This document shows, piece after piece, positions 1 through 5,189 of a stretch of DNA of 6,120 nucleotides. Made by a program: the position numbers and the translations under genes. The first letter of the stretch is position 1, and every line of letters starts with the position of its first letter. The notes under the pieces are model-generated. The model saw only the letters and a program-made list of their open reading frames with translations. It was not told where the DNA came from and ran no database searches. This stretch comes from Candidatus Segatella intestinihominis (lineage in GTDB: Bacteria > Bacteroidota > Bacteroidia > Bacteroidales > Bacteroidaceae): positions 1 to 6,120 of the forward strand of contig URLG01000114.1 in the NCBI GenBank assembly GCA_900548535.1, given 5' to 3'.

Positions 1-40
1 GAACCCTCTGTCGTCTATCTTGTCCTTTTTTATATGCCAT
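1..40 (-). CDS. Transposase N-terminus, IS1182-like (partial, runs off the left edge)
   Basis: Reading leftward from the ATG at 40-38 gives MAYKKGQDRRQRV before the window ends; no stop is seen. An N-terminus of the form MAYKxGxxRxQ is one I associate with IS1182-family DDE transposases of Bacteroidetes, where it is followed by a segment beginning LFP and ending EDNPVR; that part is not visible here. The protein would catalyse cut-and-paste or copy-out movement of the element at 1-181. A purine-rich AAGAAAG lies a few bases before the ATG, and a good promoter lies further upstream on the same strand, both supporting this start. With only 13 residues the family call rests on pattern memory; that some protein starts here is better supported than which one. 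Confidence 0.5.
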   Translation of the reverse strand, partial: MAYKKGQDRRQRV

Positions 41-59
41 ATCTTTCTTGTTTTTACTA

Positions 60-88
60 CAAAGATACATAAAATAATAGAGAATCAA
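60..88 (-). promoter_or_regulatory. Bacteroidetes-type promoter for the transposase
   Basis: On the minus strand TATCTTTG (60-67) is an exact match to the -7 consensus TAnnTTTG. TTG (86-88) lies 18 bases upstream, close to the usual -33 spacing. Transcription would start near 50-55 and run left into the transposase ATG at 40. Confidence 0.65.
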
Positions 89-115
89 GAAGATACGAGG
101 TTAATTAACTATAAA

Positions 116-134
116 GAGCAAAAGAAAAATGCTC
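116..134. repeat. Small subterminal hairpin inside the insertion sequence
   Basis: GAGCA (116-120) and TGCTC (130-134) form a 5-bp inverted repeat around an A-rich 9-base loop (T-rich on the minus strand). It lies between the presumed outer end of the element and the transposase promoter. It could limit read-in transcription or bind transposase, but the stem is short and may be chance. Confidence 0.25.
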
Positions 135-193
135 AATTCAGTTGTTTGCTTCCCTAATTAAGTTTTTGGACAGCCTCCCCCATAAGTAGGGTA

Positions 194-652
194 ATGATAG
201 CGATTGTCGCTATATTTACTATAGTCTTTGCCAGTTGTAGCAAGGACGTTATCGACAATCCTGTCGATGTGAGCATTACCGCCCAGCAGGGCGACAGTCA
301 TATCGTGTCTTATTATGCCATCACCGATAACGAGGGCATAGGCTTTACCAGTACTGGCATAGAATACCAGTATCTTCAGAATGGGAAACACAAATGGTTG
401 TTAGGTTATGAAGACATAGCCCAACAGCTGGAATTAGACATAGAAAATTTTGAAAAGATAAGAATCACCAGAGACCGCATCCTAAAGAATGGTCTTTGGC
501 GCTTCGCCGTGTCCTTTGATACGCAAGACCAGAAGGATTCTTACTATATAGACGTAGACCCCGAAACAGGTAAAATTGTGTGGGTTATCAGCATCACTGA
601 TATGCCGGGTGGAGAGTTTACGCTGAGCATCAGCGTAGGACCGAAAGAATAA
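194..652 (+). CDS. Small lipoprotein of unknown function, probably with a lost native N-terminus
   Basis: A 152-residue product. Residues 2-14 are hydrophobic and lead to a lipobox-like FASC with the lipidation cysteine at 15, followed by SKD, so the mature protein should be tethered to a membrane on the periplasmic or outer side. The rest (about 20-152) is soluble, rich in beta-type sequence and has no family I recognise. Odd point: the signal peptide has no Lys/Arg at its start. The frame stays open upstream to a stop at 155-157 and reads ISRV just before Met1, with no ATG, GTG or TTG there. An Arg in that position would suit a normal signal peptide, so the insertion sequence ending near 174-181 probably replaced the original start. 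AGTAGGG just before the ATG at 194 might act as a fortuitous ribosome site. The gene may be silent or poorly exported. Confidence 0.7.
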   Translation: MIAIVAIFTIVFASCSKDVIDNPVDVSITAQQGDSHIVSYYAITDNEGIGFTSTGIEYQYLQNGKHKWLLGYEDIAQQLELDIENFEKIRITRDRILKNGLWRFAVSFDTQDQKDSYYIDVDPETGKIVWVISITDMPGGEFTLSISVGPKE

Positions 653-695
653 ATTTAGAGAAAGTAAATAATAAAAATCATAAAATACTACTGAG

Positions 696-788
696 ATGGA
701 TTCAAAGCTAAATAGAATAGTAAGTAGCGCTTTTTTTATGCTCTATTTATATTTATGTACGACAATGTGCTATGCACACCTACCGTAA
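696..788 (+). CDS. Possible 30-codon reading frame resembling a signal peptide
   Basis: ATG at 696 to TAA at 786-788 gives 30 residues: basic residues at 4 and 7 (MDSKLNR), a hydrophobic stretch at about 9-24 (VSSAFFMLYLYLCTTM), then CYA-HLP, resembling a signal peptidase I site. This is the shape of a complete export signal with nothing behind it. It starts 43 bases after the lipoprotein stop. It may be the leftover 5' end of a lost exported protein, a small membrane peptide, or chance in AT-rich DNA. A shift into another frame near 773 would add about 18 codons (ending LEGKWFCSLANL) up to a stop near 848, which weakly favours a frameshifted remnant. No clear ribosome site apart from a weak GAG. 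Confidence 0.3.
   Translation: MDSKLNRIVSSAFFMLYLYLCTTMCYAHLP
707..737 (+). terminator. Weak candidate terminator after the lipoprotein gene
   Basis: GCTA (707-710) can pair with TAGC (725-728), followed by GC and a run of seven T (731-737). The stem is only 4 bp with a 14-base loop, so termination would rely on the T run. It lies inside the 30-codon frame at 696-788, and both cannot easily be functional. Confidence 0.2.
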
Positions 789-807
789 ATTTTCTTAAAA
801 GTAAAAA

Positions 808-837
808 GCTAGAGGGCAAGTGGTTTTGCTCTCTAGC
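808..837. repeat. 12-bp inverted repeat upstream of zorA
   Basis: GCTAGAGGGCAA (808-819) pairs with TTGCTCTCTAGC (826-837), with one G-T wobble and a 6-base loop (GTGGTT). It is the strongest hairpin in the gap before the defence operon. On the minus strand it is followed by TTTTT (803-807), like an intrinsic terminator, but no leftward gene precedes it. On the plus strand only AAATTTATA follows. It ends 34 bases before the zorA start and its right arm overlaps the possible -33 element, so it could be an insulator terminator or an operator. Confidence 0.55.
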
Positions 838-859
838 AAATTTATAAAAATTATACTTG
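826..859 (+). promoter_or_regulatory. Candidate promoter of the Zorya-like operon
   Basis: TATACTTG (852-859) matches the -7 consensus TAnnTTTG except at one position. TTG at 826-828 could be the -33 element, but the 23-base spacing is long. Transcription would start near 865, leaving a very short untranslated leader. This is the only reasonable candidate found in the gap. Confidence 0.35.
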
Positions 860-871
860 AACAAACAATAA

Positions 872-2440
872 ATGATATATATTATGGCAGAGAATGATAT
901 AATATCAGTCGTGCTGGCTGGCGCAGTGATTATAGTAGCAGTAAGAGCATACCTTTGGGTTAGAAAACAAGCTGATAATGCAGAGCTTATAAGGAAAAGA
1001 AGATGGATAGAAATGTTGCCATCTCTAGTTTCTACATGTGGAGTACTTGGCACTTTTTTGGGTATTACGATTGGTCTTTGGAACTTTGATCCTGCAAATT
1101 TGAATGATAGTATTCCTCATCTTCTAGGTGGTCTTAAAACAGCCTTCCTTACTTCTTTAGCTGGTATGGCAGGATCAATGATTCTTTCTCGTATGGTATC
1201 AAGATTATACGATAAAGAGGATAAAGGCGTTTCTGACATTAACCAAGCAGCTGCATTAATAGCCAAATCTGTAGAAAGCATGAAGGATGATAATGCGCAG
1301 TCGCTTCAAGAGTTAAAGAATGAAATCAAGGCTCAGTCTGCTAGTCAGAATACTTTTTATATGTCGATGAATACTTTCGCAGACAAAATAGTTTTGGCAT
1401 TTACTGCTCAATCTTCAAAAGCTCAAATCTTGGAAGAGAATCTTAACAGCTTGATTGTTACAGTAGGTAATATGGGGAATGATGTGGCAGAAGTCAAGAA
1501 GCTCAATCAGACTATCAATGGCAGCTTGACGAGCATGACTAATACTTTATCTGGCATGACCAATACGCTGGGCGAAATAGCTACAGCCACAGAAGCTACT
1601 TCTTCCACAGAAGACTCTATCTTGGAGAAGTTTGATACCTTTGGCAAGTTTATAGGCGATGAGGTAGATGACATAGAGAGAAAGATGGGAGAGACGAATA
1701 CACTGCTTACCAATAAGTTTGATGAGTTTTCTGAATTGCTTAAGAAGAGCAATACGGAGGCATTGGTGGGCGTGATGAAGCAGCTCACTACGGAATTCCA
1801 GAAGCAGATGAACGGCTTGATACAGCGACTGATGCAGGAAAACTTCGCACAGCTCAATAAGAGCGTGGAGCGACTTAACTCATGGCAGCAGGAGAATAAG
1901 AATATGATAGCATCGCTCATCCAGCAATACAAGGATATGGAGACTGACTTCGAAAATTCATCTACTACGCTTACCAAGGTGTCTGCTGATACCAAGGCTT
2001 TGGTGGGTGATGGAGGCAAGCTCCAACAACTGATAGCTGCGCTGAACAAGGTGATACTGGAGAACCAGAGCTACATCGAGGTAACCAAGAAACTTCAAGA
2101 GACGGCAGAGCTGACCAAGGACAACATGGTGAAGTTTGATGACTCTACCAATAAGCTCAATGACTGGGTGAGAAAGCAGCGCAACTTTGTAGATGGCGTA
2201 CAAATGCTTATTGCCAAACTGGAAGAAATCGCAAAGATAAAGGATTATGGTGGTGAGTTCTGGAAGGAGACCAAGAGCAAGATGGAAGAGGGTGTTGGCA
2301 TCATCCGCAATGGCTCTAAGGAGATAGAGAATCAAATCTCTGGATTGGACCAGCATTTCTATCAGCGACTCAGTGCTACTTTGGCTCAGCTTGATGCCTG
2401 CATACAGGCTATGGTTGAGGCTGCTAACAAGAATAAATAG
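872..2440 (+). CDS. zorA: ZorA-like MotA/TolQ/ExbB-family channel protein with long coiled-coil tail
   Basis: This is the membrane channel subunit of a Zorya anti-phage system. In the family, several ZorA copies surround two ZorB copies to form an ion-driven complex in the inner membrane, with a long ZorA tail projecting into the cytoplasm. Seen here (522 residues): membrane helix about 9-30; basic RKRRW (41-45); second helix about 48-70 with TCGVLGTFLGITIGLW; third about 87-108 with LKTAFLTSLAGMAGS, the MotA/TolQ signature; then about 410 residues of polar, heptad-rich helix (120-522). Residues 221-234 contain a duplicated heptad, SMTNTLS/GMTNTLG. A second in-frame ATG at 884 (protein starting MAEND) is equally plausible; neither has a ribosome site, and both suit an A-rich Bacteroidetes start. 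By eye, the first 600 bases are more AT-rich than the rest. Flagellar MotA and TolQ/ExbB are unlikely given the tail and neighbours. Confidence 0.85.
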   Translation: MIYIMAENDIISVVLAGAVIIVAVRAYLWVRKQADNAELIRKRRWIEMLPSLVSTCGVLGTFLGITIGLWNFDPANLNDSIPHLLGGLKTAFLTSLAGMAGSMILSRMVSRLYDKEDKGVSDINQAAALIAKSVESMKDDNAQSLQELKNEIKAQSASQNTFYMSMNTFADKIVLAFTAQSSKAQILEENLNSLIVTVGNMGNDVAEVKKLNQTINGSLTSMTNTLSGMTNTLGEIATATEATSSTEDSILEKFDTFGKFIGDEVDDIERKMGETNTLLTNKFDEFSELLKKSNTEALVGVMKQLTTEFQKQMNGLIQRLMQENFAQLNKSVERLNSWQQENKNMIASLIQQYKDMETDFENSSTTLTKVSADTKALVGDGGKLQQLIAALNKVILENQSYIEVTKKLQETAELTKDNMVKFDDSTNKLNDWVRKQRNFVDGVQMLIAKLEEIAKIKDYGGEFWKETKSKMEEGVGIIRNGSKEIENQISGLDQHFYQRLSATLAQLDACIQAMVEAANKNK

Positions 2441-2453
2441 GAGATAAAGGACG

Positions 2454-3179
2454 ATGGCAAAATCAAATGTATGGATGTCGGTTTCCGACTTAATGACAGG
2501 ATTGATGGTTATCTTCCTGTTTATCGCTGTGGCATATATGATCCAGGTAAAGGAAAACCAGAATGTGCTGACGGACTATGTAGAGACAAAGACAAAACTT
2601 CACGATAAGTTGGTGAGCGAGTTCAAGGAAGAGTCTAAAACTTGGGATATGAGCATAGGCAAGGACTTGTCGATGAGATTTAATAACCCTACGGTGCTCT
2701 TTGCGCAGGGTAGTGCCATTATCACTCCTCAGTTTAAGGTGATACTGAATGAGTTTATCCCCAAGTATCTTGACATCTTGCTGAATGATAGCTTGCGAAG
2801 CCATATCCAAGAGATTCGTATCGAGGGACATACGGACAATGTGCCTTATCCTCAGCTCCATCCTCAGCCATTCGTGGCGAATGTTATCTTGTCGCAGCAG
2901 AGAGCATTGTCGGTATTGATGTACATCCAGCCCATGTTTGTGAAGTATCCGCCTGAGCAGCAGCGACTCTTGGAATATTGGTTTACAGCAAATGGACTGT
3001 CTTATGGTAAGGCTCTGAACAAGGATGGTGATTATGCGCTCGTATCCAGCAAAGATCACAAGATAGACAAGGAGAAATCTCGCCGTGTGGCATTTCGTAT
3101 CATCACTACGGGTGATGAAGTGCTAGAAAACTTCGTGAAGAAAAATTCGGCTACGACTGGTTCTTCTGCAACAAATTAA
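2454..3179 (+). CDS. zorB: ZorB-like MotB/OmpA-domain protein
   Basis: The peptidoglycan-anchoring partner of ZorA. Seen (241 residues): a short cytoplasmic N-terminus, then SVSDLMTGLMVIFLFIAVAYM (9-29) as a single membrane helix. Asp12 sits where ZorB and MotB carry the ion-binding aspartate. A charged linker follows (about 32-65), then an OmpA-like domain (about 68-218) with LFAQGSAIITPQF (82-94), IEGHTDNV (123-130), LSQQRALSVL (146-155) and the closing SRRVAFRI (209-216). These are the usual peptidoglycan-contact motifs. The C-terminal tail is Ser/Thr-rich. It starts 13 bases after the zorA stop, with GGAG overlapping that stop and AAAGG close to the ATG; this is one of the few good ribosome sites here and implies coupled translation. 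Length and domain order fit ZorB rather than a flagellar MotB, and no flagellar genes are present. Confidence 0.87.
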   Translation: MAKSNVWMSVSDLMTGLMVIFLFIAVAYMIQVKENQNVLTDYVETKTKLHDKLVSEFKEESKTWDMSIGKDLSMRFNNPTVLFAQGSAIITPQFKVILNEFIPKYLDILLNDSLRSHIQEIRIEGHTDNVPYPQLHPQPFVANVILSQQRALSVLMYIQPMFVKYPPEQQRLLEYWFTANGLSYGKALNKDGDYALVSSKDHKIDKEKSRRVAFRIITTGDEVLENFVKKNSATTGSSATN

Positions 3180-3191
3180 CATGAGAAGTGT

Positions 3192-4040
3192 ATGGAAGAA
3201 ATAGAAGCAATCGTGAAGTTTGATAAATTGCGTAACTATCTAGAGAACATAGGCATTCATGTGGCGGAAGCCTCTGCTGATGGTTATCATGCCGTGAAGC
3301 CTGGGGAAGTGACTCTCCAGGCTATCAAGGATGGTACCTATACCTTTGATGAGGATGGTATCTATCTGAATGGTGGCAATGGTGTGAGGCAGAAAGTTTT
3401 CTTGTATAAAAGAAAATATCATTTAGTGGAGTATGGTAAACCTAGAATCCATATTCGCAAGTGTTCGGTAATACAAGAATTTATAGAAAGTGGCACTTTT
3501 GGAGCTCAGTATCGACATGCTAACACTGAAAAGGTACCAGTTATCAATATGGATAGGGGAAATCAAGATGTAGAAGTAGATGCGTTGCCCTTGTGTGGCT
3601 TCTGCAAGAATCTTGTGTTGCAAGAGTTTTTGCAAAATCAAAAGGACGAAGTTTATAAGGAGTCAAATATCAAGGATTCTGTCGAGTTTGTCCATCTATT
3701 GAAGGAAACACTGGGAATTACTGATGAACAACCGCAGGAAGTAGATGCAGATATCTTTGGTTATGTGAAAGATTGGGAGGAGATAAGCAGAGGCTATCGA
3801 GAATATCACAATTACACCTGTGAACGTTGTGGCTTGCAGATAACAAATCCATGGGATAGGCAGTTTATGCAAGTGCATCATCGTAATGGAATTAAGACTG
3901 ACAATAGAGAGGAAAATCTAGAGTGTCTTTGCATCCGTTGCCATGCCAATGTTGATGATGTGCACAGAGGAAATTTCTCCAAAGGCGACAATCTCTTTCG
4001 TCTCAATGATTTTAACGAAAAATACCCTCCGAAAAGTTAA
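3192..4040 (+). CDS. zorE: HNH endonuclease, ZorE-like effector of a type II Zorya system
   Basis: A 282-residue protein with no membrane segment, expected in the cytoplasm. The C-terminal part is a clear HNH nuclease: C210-x2-C213, then VHHRNG with H229/H230, ENL with N242, and C247-x2-C250-H251. The four cysteines should bind structural zinc, and His/Asn/His the catalytic metal. In type II Zorya the third gene is an HNH protein (ZorE) proposed to cut or nick invading DNA, and the position 12 bases after zorB fits. The N-terminal 200 residues are unassigned. They include PRIHIRKC (84-91) and CGFC (135-138), so H87, C91, C135 and C138 could form a second metal site. GAGAAG upstream may be the ribosome site. 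The HNH fold is certain; equivalence to ZorE is inferred from context, because HNH domains are widespread and the N-terminal part could be a different module. Confidence 0.75.
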   Translation: MEEIEAIVKFDKLRNYLENIGIHVAEASADGYHAVKPGEVTLQAIKDGTYTFDEDGIYLNGGNGVRQKVFLYKRKYHLVEYGKPRIHIRKCSVIQEFIESGTFGAQYRHANTEKVPVINMDRGNQDVEVDALPLCGFCKNLVLQEFLQNQKDEVYKESNIKDSVEFVHLLKETLGITDEQPQEVDADIFGYVKDWEEISRGYREYHNYTCERCGLQITNPWDRQFMQVHHRNGIKTDNREENLECLCIRCHANVDDVHRGNFSKGDNLFRLNDFNEKYPPKS

Positions 4041-4059
4041 CAGCATATAAAAATGTTAA
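4037..4059. repeat. Weak AT-rich hairpin at the end of the Zorya-like operon
   Basis: TTAACA (4037-4042) overlaps the stop codon of the HNH gene and pairs with TGTTAA (4054-4059) across an 11-base A-rich loop. No T run follows, so this is at best a poor terminator. No better one is visible before the next promoter. Confidence 0.2.
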
Positions 4060-4078
4060 TAAATAAGCCTAACTTCCC

Positions 4079-4088
4079 AGTCTAGACT
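4079..4088. promoter_or_regulatory. Perfect 10-bp palindrome, candidate operator
   Basis: AGTCTAGACT is a perfect palindrome ending 6 bases before the -7 element at 4095-4102, so it lies in the promoter spacer where a bound repressor would block RNA polymerase. The gene it precedes encodes a helix-turn-helix-like protein, which suggests autoregulation. No second copy was noticed elsewhere in the window. A 10-bp palindrome alone is modest evidence. Confidence 0.35.
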
Positions 4089-4094
4089 TAACTA

Positions 4095-4102
4095 TAAATT
4101 TG
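4095..4102 (+). promoter_or_regulatory. -7 promoter element for the helix-turn-helix-like gene
   Basis: TAAATTTG is an exact match to TAnnTTTG, 50 bases before the ATG at 4153. The -33 region (near 4073-4077, CTTCC) is poor, suggesting a weak or activator-dependent promoter. It makes 4153-4542 independent of the upstream operon. Confidence 0.55.
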
Positions 4103-4152
4103 CAGGTTTCATTATTTATTAAGAATTTTACAATTCATAATAAATAATAATA

Positions 4153-4542
4153 ATGGAACAGGTAAATAAACAAGGAAAAAGCAAGCTAGATACTTATCTA
4201 AAGAATCTGAGAAAAGAGCTCATCAAGCAGTTGGGAAATCACCTCGACTCCTTGGTCAGTAGAGGTGTGTTGAATGCATATAAAGTGAAGAGAGATTTTG
4301 GAATGGGCGACTCTACCTTTAACAATCTATGCCAGTGTAATTCTACTGCTTCTCCTGATACGCTAGACAAAATGGCTTTTCTCATAGCATATTATCTAGA
4401 CCAATATGACAAGGAATTGAAAGCTGAACCTAATGGGAAAAGTAAGCAAGAGAAGATTGATGCTTTGTCTGAAATGACAGATGAGTTCAAACTGCTGTAT
4501 GGATGTAGAGCTGACATCGCAATCAAAATGGTGAATGAATAA
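4153..4542 (+). CDS. Small helix-turn-helix-like DNA-binding protein (putative regulator)
   Basis: A 129-residue, lysine-rich cytoplasmic protein. Residues about 38-85 resemble an XRE/Cro helix-turn-helix: GVLNAYKVKRDFGMGDSTFNNLCQ for the first helices and recognition helix, then SPDTLDKMAFLIAYYLDQ, like the SxxTLxKIAxxL helix closing that fold. The N-terminal 35 residues look like a basic amphipathic helix (LKNLRKELIKQLGNHL) that could dimerise. It has its own promoter with a palindrome in the spacer and follows the defence operon by 112 bases on the same strand. It may be a repressor of itself or of the operon. The fold assignment is from pattern alone and no specific family is recognised. 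There is no Shine-Dalgarno site; the ATG follows an A/T-rich stretch normal for this group. Confidence 0.6.
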   Translation: MEQVNKQGKSKLDTYLKNLRKELIKQLGNHLDSLVSRGVLNAYKVKRDFGMGDSTFNNLCQCNSTASPDTLDKMAFLIAYYLDQYDKELKAEPNGKSKQEKIDALSEMTDEFKLLYGCRADIAIKMVNE

Positions 4543-4574
4543 TCAGAATTATTAACTAACTAAATTTAAATCCG

Positions 4575-4616
4575 ATGAATCTTAAGAAATTTTCGGGTGA
4601 AGACGCTTCACCCTGA
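4575..4616 (+). CDS. Possible 13-codon leader peptide
   Basis: ATG at 4575 to TGA at 4614-4616 encodes MNLKKFSGEDASP. Its last codons run through the first of three hairpins (4595-4613), so a translating ribosome would open that stem. The TAAATTTA at 4561-4568 is one base from a -7 consensus, but no -33 is seen. The arrangement of a short frame, hairpins, a terminator-like stem and then a gene is that of an attenuator. No run of a single regulatory codon is present, so if real it is not a classical amino-acid-biosynthesis leader. Expression is not shown. Confidence 0.35.
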   Translation: MNLKKFSGEDASP

Positions 4617-4661
4617 CACCATCGTGGTGTGCGCCCTTCTCGGGATGAGAATGGGCTTTTT
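4595..4661 (+). promoter_or_regulatory. Three consecutive hairpins, candidate attenuator leader
   Basis: Three stems lie nearly back to back. H1: GGGTGAAG (4595-4602) with CTTCACCC (4606-4613), loop ACG. H2: ACACCA (4616-4621) with TGGTGT (4625-4630), loop TCG. H3: GCCCTTCTC (4633-4641) with GAGAA-T-GGGC (4647-4656), one bulged T, loop GGGAT, then five T. Such dense, GC-rich structure in AT-rich DNA looks like a selected RNA. It fits no riboswitch class I can name. It lies between the helix-turn-helix-like gene and the unknown gene at 4695 and could control read-through into the latter. Confidence 0.5.
4633..4661 (+). terminator. Intrinsic terminator-like hairpin (third stem of the leader)
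   Basis: A 9-bp stem with one bulge and a 5-base loop, ending in GGGC and followed by TTTTT (4657-4661). This is the best rho-independent terminator shape in the window. It would either end transcription of 4153-4542 or act as the conditional stop of the leader before 4695. Confidence 0.5.
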
Positions 4662-4694
4662 CTCGATAAAATAACATTTAAAAATGAAAACGAA

Positions 4695-5153
4695 ATGGAA
4701 TTTTCAATGTCCCAGTTGCCTGAATTGTTAGGGCTGGGAGTTCCTGTGTTTATAGGTTGCTCGTTTGTTATGGGCAATGGTGATAATTTGCAAGGTTGTC
4801 CTGGCAATCGAGAGATAAGCTTGAAGGAAGAACCTGCTTGGGTAGCTAAGGGCAGACAGGAGGTGCTAAAACTGCCTGATGAACTCAATACACCGGAAGC
4901 TATCGAAATACTCAATAAATTACAAGAACACGATTATCTAGACGATTGTTATCAGCCTAAGAGAATGTCGATCTCTGAAAAAGGAGTGTTGGCTTCTCTC
5001 ACCTCTGATAAATTGGGCATCAACCAACCTTGGGTTACATTCGGAGAATTGTGGAATATGAACAAGGAAACCTTGCGAAAGGGCAATTCTAAAGGAATGG
5101 ACCAAAAAAGCATAGAGCGATTCATAGAAAAGATAAAAGATGTAATGGATTGA
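4695..5153 (+). CDS. Hypothetical protein of 152 residues
   Basis: I choose the ATG at 4695 (MEFSMSQLPELL); ATG at 4707 is an alternative. The frame extends back to a GTG at 4629, but those codons fall inside the third hairpin and are more likely non-coding. No signal peptide or clear membrane helix. Residues about 1-60 include a hydrophobic stretch (LGLGVPVFIGCSFV) and a Cys pair (22 and 35). The C-terminal half starts LPDELNTPEAIEILNKL, then YQPKRMSISEKGVLASLTSDKLGI and PWVTFGELWNMNKETLRKG. This layout, a TPEA helix followed by a helix-turn-helix-like region and a PWxxFxxLW segment, resembles small uncharacterised proteins common in accessory DNA of Bacteroidales; that resemblance is from memory. 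No function is assigned. It follows the hairpin leader on the same strand as the defence operon. Confidence 0.6.
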   Translation: MEFSMSQLPELLGLGVPVFIGCSFVMGNGDNLQGCPGNREISLKEEPAWVAKGRQEVLKLPDELNTPEAIEILNKLQEHDYLDDCYQPKRMSISEKGVLASLTSDKLGINQPWVTFGELWNMNKETLRKGNSKGMDQKSIERFIEKIKDVMD

Positions 5154-5189
5154 TATTTAATATATTGCGTATTTCTTGTCTGCCTACCC

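Larger units (their letters stand above)
1..181 (-). mobile_element. End of an IS1182-like insertion sequence (partial)
   Basis: The left edge appears to be the transposase-proximal end of an insertion sequence that continues out of the window. Seen: a minus-strand start codon at 38-40, a promoter on the same strand, an AT-rich non-coding terminus, and at about 164-181 a sequence reading on the minus strand GGGGAGGCTGTCCAAAAA. From memory, GGCTGTCCAAAA-type ends are common among insertion sequences of this group in Bacteroidales, so I place the outer boundary at about 174-181. The other end is outside the window, so neither terminal inverted repeats nor a target duplication can be checked. 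The boundary is an estimate. Confidence 0.55.

Noticed and set aside
736..1053. Minus-strand frame of 105 codons over the zorA promoter region and start
   Set aside because: It covers the hairpin, the promoter and the first ZorA membrane helix, and has no supporting signals.
1507..2049. Long minus-strand frames within zorA (also 1958-2356) and within zorB (2490-3059)
   Set aside because: They are antisense to genes with clear domains, are rich in Ser/Leu/His as expected of shadow frames, and have no promoter or ribosome site.
872..3179. Flagellar stator (MotAB) or Tol/Exb energy-transducing pair
   Set aside because: The channel protein carries a coiled-coil tail of about 400 residues, the partner has a full OmpA domain, and an HNH nuclease gene follows; this combination fits Zorya rather than motility or transport.
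4629..4694. GTG start at 4629 extending the unknown gene by 22 codons
   Set aside because: These codons coincide with the third hairpin and its T run, which look like RNA structure; the ATG at 4695 avoids this.
4684..4731. 15-codon frame (MKTKWNFQCPSCLNC) overlapping the start of the unknown gene
   Set aside because: It overlaps the chosen gene in another frame, has no ribosome site, and is short enough to be chance.
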